This document shows, piece by piece, positions 15,761 to 24,708 of a stretch of 48,675 bases of DNA (position 1 is its first letter; the number at the start of each line of letters is the position of its first letter). Origin of the DNA: Candidatus Poribacteria bacterium (GTDB lineage: Bacteria; Poribacteria; WGA-4E; WGA-3G); NCBI GenBank assembly GCA_026706025.1, contig JAPOZO010000055.1, positions 1-48,675 on the forward strand. Reading direction: 5' to 3'. The notes below the pieces were generated by a model. It worked only from the letters and a program-made list of their open reading frames with translations, had not been told where the DNA came from and made no database searches. Both the position numbers and the translations under genes were made by a program.

Positions 15761-17749
15761 TTAATCGGATTTTGTTGTTTCTGTTGAAAGGCGTTTTTGC
15801 TTTTCTGCGAGGTACCGCATAACTGTGCCTGGATCGGTGGATTGGAGGGTGCCGAGTGCGTTCGCCTCTTCGATGAGCATCATCATTTGGACAGGATTAT
15901 CTTTGATTAAGGTCTCTGCCTTTTTGTAGAATTCGACGGCTTGCTTATTTTTGGCATTTTCTTCACTGATAGCGGCGAGGTAGATGTAAGCGGCAGCGAG
16001 GCGTGGGGACCGGGTGCGGTTCTGGATGAGTTCCTCAAAAACGAAGCGCGCTTCGTCGTAACGGTTGTCGTCGTAGTAGACACGACCGATGCGGAATTGT
16101 GCCCTATCGGCGAAACTATCCCTATATCCCCCGGCGAGGTATCGGTCGCGTTCTGGATACCCAATGGTTGCCTCGTAGGCTTGCAGTGCTTCGTTGTAAC
16201 GATGAAGTTTTCTATAGAGTTCACCGAGTTGGAAAGTTGCCATCATTGCTTGTAGGGTGTTCGGGTGCGATGCGATAACATGCTTATAAGCTTCGATGGC
16301 TTCATTGGGTACAGAGAGATGCTCAGCGTAAACAAGTCCACTGCGATAGAGTGCTTCAGCGGCGTAGGTTGAATCGGGATGATTTTTCAGGACCTCTTGA
16401 TAGGCTTCAATTGCGTTTAGATAGTCCTGCAAGGGTTTCTGTTCGTAGATCGTGCCAATTTGCAACCGTGCGCGTGCTGCGTCTGTAGGAGCTAAGGTGT
16501 TATTTTGAAGTTGCTCACGTAGGTTTTCAATGGTTGTAAGGTGTTGAAGTGTGGCAAGTTGTTGCGCTGCCTGTTCTGCCTGAGGTGTATGTGGTGATGT
16601 GGCAATGAGGTTTCGTGCGATATTTAGTGCCTCAGAGAAGTCTCTATTTGCGCGCGCTGCGTTCAATCGTTCTAATTCGGTTTCCGCCATCTGTTTGGTG
16701 AGTTGTTCAATTTTCTTTCCAATTTCCGCGTGGACTTCAGATACACTTTTATCGTGCATCGAAATTTGCCCTAAATACGCGGGGTCGAGTTGTGGTAGAT
16801 AGGCATGATGAAACGTTTCAAAAGCCGCGATCGCTTTCGGATAGTTCAAGTTTTTCTCGTGACAGACCCCTGTCCAATAGAGGACAGCGTGCATATTCCA
16901 GAAGTTAGGATATTTCTGTTTGAGTCGCTCAAACACAGGGATCGCTAAAGAGTATTTTCCAGCAGTGCGATGGATGTTTGCCATTTGGAAAAGTGCCTCA
17001 GCCGCGAAGTTGCTCGTCGGGTAATCGTCAACAACTTTTCTATATGTTGCCATCGCTAAGGCGGATTGGTTAAGGATGGTATGCCTTAGATTTGCGATGC
17101 GCCATCTCGCTTCCGGTGCGACGATCGCCTCAGGGTGTGTTTCTAAAAGTGCTTCATACTTCGAGATTGCCTTTTCAGGTTGGTTAAGCTGCGACGGATT
17201 CCTATAGAGTTCGGCGATCTGGAATTGGGCAATGGCGGCAAGAGGCGTGCCTTTATACTGAATGGCGATGCGTTGCTGTTCTCTGAGATCAGCGAGTCCG
17301 GTATTAATGTCCCGAATCTTTTGTAATCCCGTTTTGTGTACGAAGTGGGAGGCAGGCGCGAGTTTGATGAGTTTATCGTAGGTTTGAATCGCATCATGGT
17401 AATTGCCCATGCGGCTGTAGACGTCCCCTTTTTTGATGATTGCCAGGTAGAGTTCGACGGGCGGAAGCCCTTTTTTTTCGAGTTTCAGGATTTTATCGTA
17501 AGCCGCGGCAGCTCTGGTGTACTGGTGGGTATAGTTATAATGAATTTCACCGATTTGATAGTAGCACCAGCTTTTCATGGTAATGTCTTTAGTGGATTCG
17601 GCAAGTGCCTCAAGTTTGTTACTGGCTTCTGTGTAGCGTCCTGCCTGAATTAAGGCGTTCACTTCATCAGATTGCGCGTATGCAAGCGGGCTGAGAAGAA
17701 TAATCAGCAGCGCGTGTAAGAGAAATGTGAGCCTGCTTGACATTTCCAT
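15761..17749 (-). CDS. Exported TPR-repeat protein
   Basis: The 662-residue protein has a signal peptide (MSSRLTFLLHALLIILLSPLAYA) and then TPR-like helical repeats along its whole length, with recurring YRxVVDDYPTSNFAAEALFQ and YQEVLKNHPDSTYAAEALYR units. This periodicity resembles YbgF/BamD-type periplasmic scaffolds. No catalytic domain is seen. It is the third gene of the sigma factor / anti-sigma factor cluster, 21 bases after the anti-sigma gene. It may therefore work with that envelope-sensing system or be its target; this is inferred from position. ATG 17743, two codons in, is an equally good start. Confidence 0.85.
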   Translation of the reverse strand: MEMSSRLTFLLHALLIILLSPLAYAQSDEVNALIQAGRYTEASNKLEALAESTKDITMKSWCYYQIGEIHYNYTHQYTRAAAAYDKILKLEKKGLPPVELYLAIIKKGDVYSRMGNYHDAIQTYDKLIKLAPASHFVHKTGLQKIRDINTGLADLREQQRIAIQYKGTPLAAIAQFQIAELYRNPSQLNQPEKAISKYEALLETHPEAIVAPEARWRIANLRHTILNQSALAMATYRKVVDDYPTSNFAAEALFQMANIHRTAGKYSLAIPVFERLKQKYPNFWNMHAVLYWTGVCHEKNLNYPKAIAAFETFHHAYLPQLDPAYLGQISMHDKSVSEVHAEIGKKIEQLTKQMAETELERLNAARANRDFSEALNIARNLIATSPHTPQAEQAAQQLATLQHLTTIENLREQLQNNTLAPTDAARARLQIGTIYEQKPLQDYLNAIEAYQEVLKNHPDSTYAAEALYRSGLVYAEHLSVPNEAIEAYKHVIASHPNTLQAMMATFQLGELYRKLHRYNEALQAYEATIGYPERDRYLAGGYRDSFADRAQFRIGRVYYDDNRYDEARFVFEELIQNRTRSPRLAAAYIYLAAISEENAKNKQAVEFYKKAETLIKDNPVQMMMLIEEANALGTLQSTDPGTVMRYLAEKQKRLSTETTKSD

Positions 17750-17770
17750 GGCTAATATCCGTTAGTTGTG

Positions 17771-18391
17771 CTATTGTAAAGTTGAATTCTCAGATTGAAG
17801 GTTCTGGAGATGTTTGTCGGCAACTTTTGTCCAATTGGTGCCTTGTGCCTGCTCTTTCATTCTGTGGAGCTGGCTTTCTGTCTCCCAGGCATCATTTCGG
17901 AGATGATGTGTAATCAGTGCCTCCTCTAAATTCCGTTGGATGCCTTGCTGGCGATACTGTTCGATGCGTGCATCAGCGGACTGTGCTTCGGATAGCTGCC
18001 AAGGTGCTTCGGGTTGGAACGGTTTTCCGATGAGGAGAACCGTGGCAATCAAAGCGATAGCAATACTGCTTACCGCAGCGGTTTTGTACCAACCAAAGGG
18101 GGATCCGACATTCGCAACATAGGCGCGCATACGTGAGAACAGCGTCTGCTCTTGTGTAGCCGCAAGCCGTTTGTACACGTTCATCTCGATGTTCTGAAGC
18201 GTGAGTTCAGGGACAACAATTTCTTCCTGTGCCTTGTCTGTTAATTCAAGTACCGCTGTATAGGCTTCAACTGCCTCAGTACATTCCTCGCAATACTTAA
18301 GATGTTCTTCAAAGGGTTCTTCTTCTGCTGGAGGCAGAAGTTTGGAAGCATAATCGATAGCTTGCCCTTCGGATTTTTTACATTTAGGCAT
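17771..18391 (-). CDS. Membrane-anchored anti-sigma factor with putative zinc finger
   Basis: The 206-residue protein has an N-terminal cytoplasmic zinc-finger-like segment with HLKYCEEC (the HxxxCxxC of the ZAS/zf-HC2 family), one transmembrane helix near residues 105-125 (AAVSSIAIALIATVLLIG), and a helical C-terminal periplasmic region. It lies directly downstream of an ECF sigma gene (36-base gap), so it is predicted to hold that sigma factor at the membrane until a signal releases it. ATG 18391 is preferred over the upstream in-frame start at 18424 because AAAGGAG lies eight bases before it. Confidence 0.82.
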   Translation of the reverse strand: MPKCKKSEGQAIDYASKLLPPAEEEPFEEHLKYCEECTEAVEAYTAVLELTDKAQEEIVVPELTLQNIEMNVYKRLAATQEQTLFSRMRAYVANVGSPFGWYKTAAVSSIAIALIATVLLIGKPFQPEAPWQLSEAQSADARIEQYRQQGIQRNLEEALITHHLRNDAWETESQLHRMKEQAQGTNWTKVADKHLQNLQSENSTLQ

Positions 18392-18427
18392 AATCTCTTC
18401 TCCTTTCTGCGATGGCGTGACCACCCA

Positions 18428-19009
18428 TCAAATTTCATTGTTTTCCCACAAGGGACGTAGGAGCGTTTGCAATCGTTTTACTGCACGGTGGAGGTGAATT
18501 TTCACGGTGCCCTCCGCCATATCCAGTGTTTCGGCAACCTCTTTAAGTTGCAAGCCTTCATACCGGCTTAGCATAAAAACGGCTTTCTGTTTTGGAGAGA
18601 GTTGATCAACAGCCTCACGGATAAGGATGCCCCGCTCTTTTTCTTCGAGTTGTTTCTCCGGATTGCTGTGGAGATCGGTGGCAACGAGATGCGTTTCGGG
18701 AATTTCTGTATCGTCCAAGGCATAGACAGGGCGACGCGCTTTCGCACGGTGGTAATCGATAGCAAGATTGGACGCAATCTTGTAAAGCCATGTCGAAAAT
18801 TTGGCTTTCGGTTGCCAACCTTCCAGGGCACGGTACGCTTTGAAAAAGACTTCAATGGTGATGTCCTCGGCATCCTCGTAATTTCTGACTGAACGTAGAA
18901 GGTACGAGAAGATCTTCGATTTGTAACGTTTCATCAACTCATCGAAGGCGTTTTGGCGACCGGCTTGAAACTGAGCGACTAACAATTCATCATCAATCAA
19001 TTTGTCCAT
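18428..19009 (-). CDS. ECF-type RNA polymerase sigma factor
   Basis: A sigma70-family extracytoplasmic-function factor of 193 residues. Region 2 is clear (FDELMKRYKSKIFSYLLR, then DAEDITIEVFFKAYRAL and the promoter-melting FSTWLYKIASNLAIDYHR). It is joined by an acidic linker to region 4 (LSPKQKAVFMLSRYEGLQLKEVAETLDMAEGTVKIHLHRA). The frame is open to a GTG at 19051, but ATG 19009 gives a normal ECF N-terminus. It heads a minus-strand cluster with its likely anti-sigma factor and an exported TPR protein. Confidence 0.92.
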   Translation of the reverse strand: MDKLIDDELLVAQFQAGRQNAFDELMKRYKSKIFSYLLRSVRNYEDAEDITIEVFFKAYRALEGWQPKAKFSTWLYKIASNLAIDYHRAKARRPVYALDDTEIPETHLVATDLHSNPEKQLEEKERGILIREAVDQLSPKQKAVFMLSRYEGLQLKEVAETLDMAEGTVKIHLHRAVKRLQTLLRPLWENNEI

Positions 19010-19110
19010 GAGTCCCGACTTCTTGAGTATCGGTTTGAAGTTTTGCCGCACCTAAGGTTGAGGTGGACAATTGCATGCTAACACTCTCTTAAACGGAAGC
19101 CATTAAAATA

Positions 19111-19139
19111 AGTTTACAGAATTTATGAGCGGTTGTCAA
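19111..19139 (-). promoter_or_regulatory. Likely promoter of the sigma / anti-sigma / TPR cluster
   Basis: On the minus strand, a perfect TTGACA (19139-19134) is separated by 17 bases from TAAACT (19116-19111). The sigma start lies about 100 bases downstream. This is a housekeeping-type pattern and not an obvious ECF autoregulatory promoter. Confidence 0.5.
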
Positions 19140-19648
19140 GATTTTTTGGTGAATAGTTTTCAGTTTCCAGTTATCAGTTGTTGAATTGGTTGTTAGCGTC
19201 AGCCGCCACCCGTCAAACTTTTGTATTCCATCCGCATCGCTGGCGAGGTTTGAAACCTCGCTCTAAGGCAAAACAACATAGAAAACCGAACGGTTCTGAA
19301 TATGTTGTTAAAATACTTGATTTTCCTGTGCAGTTGATTTATAGTAAAACCTATAATTAATTGGACACTCTCAAACAGTCTGAATGCCTATAACAGGCAT
19401 CCAGCCTGGCAGAAACTAACAGTTTTGCGGCGTACGCGAAGAAACGCCCCAGCAAAAACCCCAGATGCGACGTGCATCATGCTACAAAGATGTCTATTTA
19501 TTTTCAGGCATTCAGGCTGGCACAAACTAACAGTTTATGCTACAAAGATGTCTATTTATTTTTCGATTTCACTATAAAATAAGTTTCGTAAGGAAACTGA
19601 ATTTACAGGATTTGTAGGGCGCGGTCGGCTGACTGTAGCCCTACGCTA
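19140..19648. repeat. Repeat-filled intergenic region (no gene seen)
   Basis: The region holds a short heptamer-array fragment (about 19153-19180), two partly repeated segments containing AAACTAACAGTTT (19408 and 19518) that each end in CTACAAAGATGTCTATTTA, and a GATGCGACGTGCATC palindrome (about 19464-19478) also seen at 28071. The palindrome GTAGGGC…GCCCTAC (19616-19644) belongs to the family found inside rdgB and ends four bases before the ATG at 19649. Confidence 0.7.
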
Positions 19649-19663
19649 ATGGAGGTATTTTTT

Positions 19664-20701
19664 GTGGCACACACACATAACGATGCCGAATTGAAACCCT
19701 TGGTTATCCCCGCTTCAGCAACAGCCGAACGGATGGCACAGGCAGCGGGTAACTTTCTGGATACGCTAACACCGGCTTTACGTGAGAAGACAGCCCTCCC
19801 ATTTGATGGGAATGAGCGGTTCCGGTGGCACTACATCCCAATCGAAATGTGGGAACGCGAAGGGGTCTCCCTCAAAGAACTCAACACGAAACAGCAGGAC
19901 GCAGCGTTTGCTCTTATGGAGAGCGGCTTGAGCGCGAAAGGCTATCAGAAAGCCCGGACGATTATCAATTTGGAGACAACGCTCGGTGAGATTGAAAAGG
20001 CTGCTGGAGAAGCCCGACTTGTCCGTGATCCGGGGTTCTACTTTTTCACCGTATTTGGCGATCCGACAGGCAATGGTGCGTGGGGCTGGCGTGCTGAGGG
20101 ACATCATGTTTCGCTCAACTTTACTGTCGTCAATCGTGAGCTCATTTCGCCGAACCCGTCATTCTTCGGCTCTAATCCGGCAGAGGTGCCGCAGGGGGAT
20201 AAAAAAGGCTTAAGGGTTCTTGCTGCCGAAGAAGATATCGCGCGTAGGCTCCTTGTGAGTCTCAACGATACGCAAAAGCGTGAGACAATCATCAATGCCG
20301 AGGCACCGTCGGATATTTTGACGCGCGATGTCCCGAAAGTCGAATTTGAGAGCGTTGAGGGGTTAGCCGCGGCATCCATGGAGACACAGCAGCGCGAAAT
20401 TTTAATGGAACTCGTTCATGAATATATTGACCGACTCCCTGACGAAATTGCCGAAATTGAACGCCGTAAACTACGCGAAGGGCGCGTCAACGACATCCAC
20501 TTTGCATGGGCAGGCGGCGAGTCACCGAAGACACCACACTACTATAGGCTGCACGGTCCGTTTTTCTTTGTGGAGTATGATAACACACAGAACGACGCGA
20601 ACCATATCCATTCTGTCTGGCGACACATCGCAGACGATTTTGGTGTTGATCTGCTGCGGTTGCACTACAATAAATCGAACCATCATGATCACGGTCATTA
20701 G
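19664..20701 (+). CDS. DUF3500 family protein
   Basis: The 345-residue protein matches the DUF3500 pattern: FRWHYIPIEMWEREGVSLKEL, then DPGFYFFTVFGDPTGNGAWGW, EGHHVSLNFT, a conserved FFGSNPAEVPQG, and near the C-terminus FAWAGG … YRLHGPFFFVEYDNTQNDANHIHSVWR. The family function is unknown to me. The conserved histidines and acidic residues near the C-terminus suggest a metal site; this is inference. The tail is His-rich (NHHDHGH). GTG 19664 is chosen because GGAGG lies eight bases upstream. An in-frame ATG at 19649 overlaps that Shine-Dalgarno sequence. Confidence 0.85.
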   Translation: MAHTHNDAELKPLVIPASATAERMAQAAGNFLDTLTPALREKTALPFDGNERFRWHYIPIEMWEREGVSLKELNTKQQDAAFALMESGLSAKGYQKARTIINLETTLGEIEKAAGEARLVRDPGFYFFTVFGDPTGNGAWGWRAEGHHVSLNFTVVNRELISPNPSFFGSNPAEVPQGDKKGLRVLAAEEDIARRLLVSLNDTQKRETIINAEAPSDILTRDVPKVEFESVEGLAAASMETQQREILMELVHEYIDRLPDEIAEIERRKLREGRVNDIHFAWAGGESPKTPHYYRLHGPFFFVEYDNTQNDANHIHSVWRHIADDFGVDLLRLHYNKSNHHDHGH

Positions 20702-20715
20702 ATAGATCAGATATA

Positions 20716-20974
20716 GGACTTACACAATTTTTTCGTGATATTCTAAGTATTGCGCATCGTTGAACGGGGTTACATGAGGTTTAACAAATAAATTGGGTAA
20801 TTGTATCTACGCGACGTGCGATAAATCGCACTACTACGAACCGGATTGTATTTACGCGACGTGCGATAAATCGCACTACTACGAACTGGTCCACTTGTTA
20901 TCACACGTCTTAGCATTACCCGATTAAATTCTTAAACTTCATCAAACCGTGCCAGTAAAGGTGTGTGTAAGTCC
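20716..20974. mobile_element. MITE-like element with GGACTTAC termini, containing nested repeats
   Basis: Left end GGACTTACACA and right end TGTGTAAGTCC are perfect inverted repeats, and TA lies on both sides. Inside it (20774-20942) is a second inverted-repeat element with ends ATGAGGTTTAACAAATAAAT… / …TTAAATTCTTAAACTTCAT. Inside that is a 45-bp tandem repeat (20801-20890) with a GTGCGATAAATCGCAC hairpin. There is no coding capacity. Confidence 0.75.
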
Positions 20975-20989
20975 TAAGAGAAATAAAAA

Positions 20990-21016
20990 AAGCCGCCAAT
21001 GATCTTGGCGGCTTTT
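20990..21016 (-). terminator. Rho-independent terminator after the CBM9-like gene
   Basis: AGCCGCCAA / TTGGCGGCT form a 9-bp stem with a 5-base loop, and A or T runs lie on both sides. It is placed correctly for the minus-strand operon ending at 21034 and could also act on the other strand. Confidence 0.85.
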
Positions 21017-21033
21017 CTTTTAGGCTTGTCCTA

Positions 21034-21867
21034 TTACTGGTGGGATTTTAGTTTACCCCATGTTGTTGCTAACTTATTGGCTGCTTCAACAGCGAGGACT
21101 TCATCGGTAAGGGTGACAAGCCCCGTTTTTTCAGAATTCTTTCCGTGGACGATAGAGTGGGTGTACCATCCGCTCCATCCCTTTTGACCACCCTGCCCAG
21201 CGGCTTTATCACCATCGTTGACACAGATACCGAGGCCGAACTGATCTCCGTCGCTGAATTTTTTGCCTTTTACTTGCAATTCTTCAGCGGTGAATCGGAG
21301 TTCGTAGTAGGTTTTCTTTTCACCTTCGTTTCGGACAACGGCGATGTCATCACCAGGGGCGATACCTGCCCCACCGGGAGCCTCATTCAAAGCGCCAGGG
21401 AGTATATCTTTCGCCTTGTCATCTAAACCGATATTGTAGAGAAACATCTGTATGCCAGCGGAGCGTTTGCCGCTCATTTCAAAGGCGAGTTGTGCGCCAT
21501 CACCGTTCCATGCGGCAGCGGCTGCGTGTTCGTGTTCATCGTCTGTGACAATAAGCCCAATATATACGGCTTTTGAATCCCATACGATCATGAAACAGGT
21601 TTCGTGGTCGTCGGCACCCTTCCAATTGCCACCGCCGTGTACCTGAAAGACATTGCCTTCATATTCAACACCGCAGAAAGGTTTTCCGTCGGTGCCTGTG
21701 ACTGTGTCAAGGATACCCTCCCATTCGCCAAGATCACCATCAATTTTAACGTCAACCCCTGTGAGGGCTTTATATTCGTCATGGGTTTTACTACGCCACT
21801 GTGCATCTGCTACCGTGTTTATGAGTAAAGCAGCTAGGGCTATTGCAATCCAAACATAGTTTTTCAT
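21034..21867 (-). CDS. Exported CBM9/DOMON-like protein with C-terminal KLATTWG tag
   Basis: The 277-residue protein has a signal peptide (MKNYVWIAIALAALLINTVADA) and a single beta-sandwich domain resembling the family 9 carbohydrate-binding fold (KIDGDLGEWEGI…, then KAVYIGLIVTDDEHEHA, GDGAQLAFEM, YYELRFTAEELQV, FGLGICVND). The last 16 residues (ANKLATTWGKLKSHQ) form a tag that recurs at the end of the unrelated exported protein at 35003. It is the third gene of a minus-strand operon, 15 bases after the PQQ-propeller gene. The ligand is unknown; assignment rests on the sequence pattern. The start is preceded by CGGAG. Confidence 0.8.
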   Translation of the reverse strand: MKNYVWIAIALAALLINTVADAQWRSKTHDEYKALTGVDVKIDGDLGEWEGILDTVTGTDGKPFCGVEYEGNVFQVHGGGNWKGADDHETCFMIVWDSKAVYIGLIVTDDEHEHAAAAAWNGDGAQLAFEMSGKRSAGIQMFLYNIGLDDKAKDILPGALNEAPGGAGIAPGDDIAVVRNEGEKKTYYELRFTAEELQVKGKKFSDGDQFGLGICVNDGDKAAGQGGQKGWSGWYTHSIVHGKNSEKTGLVTLTDEVLAVEAANKLATTWGKLKSHQ

Positions 21868-21882
21868 TTTTATTTCTCCGAG

Positions 21883-23466
21883 TTAGCGGTCACCGATAAT
21901 TTTGTCGTTATTATCGTCCCCGAGACAGAAGATATAACGATCACTTGAACCTATGTAGACGAACCCGTTGGCAACCGCAGGTGATGAATAGAGTACTATA
22001 TTTCGGATGACAGTTCTTGTGTTAAATTCCCATTTCACTTTTCCATTGTCAGTAGAAAGCGCGTAAATATAGCCGTTTTTCGTTGCGGCATAGACGGTAT
22101 CCGGTGTCACAGCAGGCGAGGATACGACTGGGGCACCGAGTCCTGTCTGCCAGTTACGTTTTCCGTCAGTCGCGCGGAGGCAGTAGACGGATCCATCACG
22201 GGAACCGAAAGTAACGTTGCCGTTCTGAACGGCGATCGCAGTGAGGACGGCATCTTTTGCCGCGTGTTCCCATATTATGTCGCCGGTTTCCGTATCAAGT
22301 GCGACGATCTTACCGGCGGGTATCGGATCACTGTCGGAAAGATTACCGCGTCCGAGTCCAAAAAAGACGAGATTTTCATAAGCCGTCGGGCTCCCCCATA
22401 CAGGATACGGCATCTGTTTAGACCAAATTTCAGTGCCTGTCTGCGCATCAACGGCGTAAATTCGATAATCGCCGTAGCCTGTCCCGAAGTATGCTTTGCC
22501 ATTATGCACAACGGGCGACATATCCGCATGGACCGCTTTATAGTGCCAGATTTCCTGTCCTTCCAAAGCATCAATGCAGTAGATGCCATCAGCCCCGGCT
22601 GTAAAGTAGAGTTTTCCTTGGCTGATAAAAGGCGTTGACTCCACATGGCTCGCTGTTCCGAAAGACCATATCTGTTCGCCTGTTTTCGCATCGAGGCACC
22701 GGAGATGGCAGTCGCTATGTTCATGGTAACCTTCGCCGATGTAGACTCGCCCGCCAGCCACTGCGGGGGACGAGAAAATCGGGGTAGGAGAAGCGTGTCG
22801 CCAGATGACCTCTCTGGACTCTATATCAATACAGTACGTTGCGCCCGCCGATGAGAAGATTGAACCGTACGAAGAACCGATATACAACCGATTCCCAACA
22901 ACCGCTGGCGATGAAGAGAAGTCAACCGCCAGTGCATCTTCTTCTTTGAAGACCCATGCGGGTGCTCCGTTTGTGGGACCGGGGCGGGTGTCTAAGTGTC
23001 CTGTTCGGTTCTTATTCCCGCGGAAAGTTGCCCATGTTCTGTTAGCTTTTACGTTCCCCGCGCCTACATTCTGAACGTTCGTTTCAAATGAGGCAGTCGG
23101 GGTTCGGATCAATTGATAAATTCCTAAGACGGATCCGAGGATGACCATCGCGCCGACGACAGAAACGATAACCTTGTGGGCAGTTACGAAGTCGCGGAAC
23201 TTGTAGAACAGCATTTTGGTCGTATCACGCGCAAAAACCAGGGCTGTTATCAGGGCGACACCTACAAAGGCGAGAATCTGAGGGATGATACTCAGCAGTG
23301 CAGTGAGCGGCCCCAGCAGCTGCGGGATAACTGCATACGCCGGGCTTGCTGTAGAGAAGAAAACAACAGTGAAGCACAGCGTCAGCACGAGTTTGACAGG
23401 GAAACCGAGTTTCACTGACTTGTGCATATTGTGCATATTGGTCTGCTTTAAACTCGCTTTTTTCAT
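21883..23466 (-). CDS. Membrane-anchored PQQ-like beta-propeller protein
   Basis: The protein has 527 residues. The N-terminal 125 contain a signal-like segment (LVLTLCFTVVFFSTASPAYA) and two further hydrophobic helices (about 55-80 and 95-118). The rest is a PQQ/BamB-type propeller with repeated GDIIWEH / GTEIWSK / GNRLYIGSSYGSIF units, about seven blades (155-520). No active-site pattern of a quinoprotein dehydrogenase is visible, so a structural or binding role is more likely. It sits between an exported hypothetical protein and a CBM9-like protein with gaps of 19 and 15 bases, which suggests one transcript. Confidence 0.85.
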   Translation of the reverse strand: MKKASLKQTNMHNMHKSVKLGFPVKLVLTLCFTVVFFSTASPAYAVIPQLLGPLTALLSIIPQILAFVGVALITALVFARDTTKMLFYKFRDFVTAHKVIVSVVGAMVILGSVLGIYQLIRTPTASFETNVQNVGAGNVKANRTWATFRGNKNRTGHLDTRPGPTNGAPAWVFKEEDALAVDFSSSPAVVGNRLYIGSSYGSIFSSAGATYCIDIESREVIWRHASPTPIFSSPAVAGGRVYIGEGYHEHSDCHLRCLDAKTGEQIWSFGTASHVESTPFISQGKLYFTAGADGIYCIDALEGQEIWHYKAVHADMSPVVHNGKAYFGTGYGDYRIYAVDAQTGTEIWSKQMPYPVWGSPTAYENLVFFGLGRGNLSDSDPIPAGKIVALDTETGDIIWEHAAKDAVLTAIAVQNGNVTFGSRDGSVYCLRATDGKRNWQTGLGAPVVSSPAVTPDTVYAATKNGYIYALSTDNGKVKWEFNTRTVIRNIVLYSSPAVANGFVYIGSSDRYIFCLGDDNNDKIIGDR

Positions 23467-23485
23467 CTGTGGTTTACCTCGCTTT

Positions 23486-24652
23486 TTATTTCGACACTTT
23501 TATGAAGTCTACGGCGAAATGCACCAGGTTTTCAAGCATCCGACGATTTTTAGAGACTTCGTTTCTCTGACTGTTGCGGAGATTAGTGATAAGATACATA
23601 CCTTTGCCATATCGCAGTTTAGCGACGACAATCTCTTTGCCCCCGTTGGTGGTTGCCAGCACTTGATATTTTTGATTCCATCCGCTCCATGAGTCGTCAA
23701 GTGCGAGCTGCCCTGACCGAATACGGTGCGGTGCTTTAAAGAGTTCACCGGCATTAGAAGTCGGCTGAAAATCATTTCGTCGTGAACTCTCTACACCCTT
23801 GAGCGGTTCGGGTAACCATCCTGTACGACACGGGTTTTCTTCATCGCTATCTTGACCAGAGACGATAACAACACCGCCATTTTTCACGAATTCTTTAATC
23901 CGTTGTTCTTGTTTGTTGTTAAGACGGTATTTTCCATCTCGCGAGAGTGTGCGAAAGCCGATCCATAAGATGTTTGCTTCGTTGAGCCCGGGTAGGTCGC
24001 GATTCGTTGTTCCATCGTAGGCAATCCAGCGGTTTCCTATTGAATTGATGTTGGAGATAGCAGGGTACTCATCCCTATAACTGTTTGTCCTGAGAAAATG
24101 GAGTTTGATAGCATCTGCCCCCAACATGGCATCGAGTTCTTTCTGAAAATCGGCAGTTGAATCTCGCCTTGAGACTTCGTCTCTATTGAGATATTTTTCA
24201 GTGTGTGTAAACCCCCACCACCCCCATTCATTTCCCTGTTTTGTGGTTTGGGTTTGAAACCATTTCCCGCTTATGTGTCCGAGGCTATCAATACGTCTGC
24301 CTTCTCTGAGGTAAAAGATGATAATCGGCGCGTCCTGCTTCATAAGACGCATGGCTTCTTCTCGGTGATCCTTCTCTCCTTTGTAGACATCAAGTCGGAT
24401 CTTGATCTCATTAAACTCCGCCTTGCCTTTCAAGTATCTTTCGACCTTAACTTTTACAGTCTGGCGTTTGGTGTTGATCTCTGAAACCGTCCCGAAAAGA
24501 ATATTGCTGCTTTCGTTGACGATTTGCGGCACACTATAACGTTTTGCGATATAGCCTTCTGAAACCTGTTGATTTAGTAGTAGAAGGCCTACGGTAAGGA
24601 AAATAAAAAGATAAAACGGTTTCTTAATATGCTGCGATTTGTGAGTCCTCAT
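23486..24652 (-). CDS. Exported protein of unknown function with GATase1-like C-terminal half
   Basis: The 388-residue protein has an N-terminal signal or anchor (FYLFIFLTVGLLLLNQQVSEG). Residues 40-165 form a beta-rich domain of the type often found as ILFGTVSEINTKRQTVKVKVERYLKG. The C-terminal half (about 185-385) reads like a class I glutamine-amidotransferase/DUF4350-type fold (ANILWIGFRTL … KEFVKNGGVVIVSGQD … GKGMYLITNLRN) but has no catalytic Cys-His triad I can point to. AGGAGG lies eight bases before the ATG. It is the first gene of the operon with the PQQ-propeller and CBM9-like proteins. The family is not firmly recognised. Confidence 0.7.
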   Translation of the reverse strand: MRTHKSQHIKKPFYLFIFLTVGLLLLNQQVSEGYIAKRYSVPQIVNESSNILFGTVSEINTKRQTVKVKVERYLKGKAEFNEIKIRLDVYKGEKDHREEAMRLMKQDAPIIIFYLREGRRIDSLGHISGKWFQTQTTKQGNEWGWWGFTHTEKYLNRDEVSRRDSTADFQKELDAMLGADAIKLHFLRTNSYRDEYPAISNINSIGNRWIAYDGTTNRDLPGLNEANILWIGFRTLSRDGKYRLNNKQEQRIKEFVKNGGVVIVSGQDSDEENPCRTGWLPEPLKGVESSRRNDFQPTSNAGELFKAPHRIRSGQLALDDSWSGWNQKYQVLATTNGGKEIVVAKLRYGKGMYLITNLRNSQRNEVSKNRRMLENLVHFAVDFIKVSK

Positions 24653-24708
24653 TGAGTTTACCTCCTAATTTTATATTACGCCTATAATTATTTGGACACG
24701 CAGTTGCT

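Noticed and set aside
19649-19663. ATG 19649 as the start of the DUF3500 gene
   Set aside because: It overlaps the GGAGG that is correctly spaced for GTG 19664, so it is more likely part of the ribosome-binding site. The difference is only five residues.
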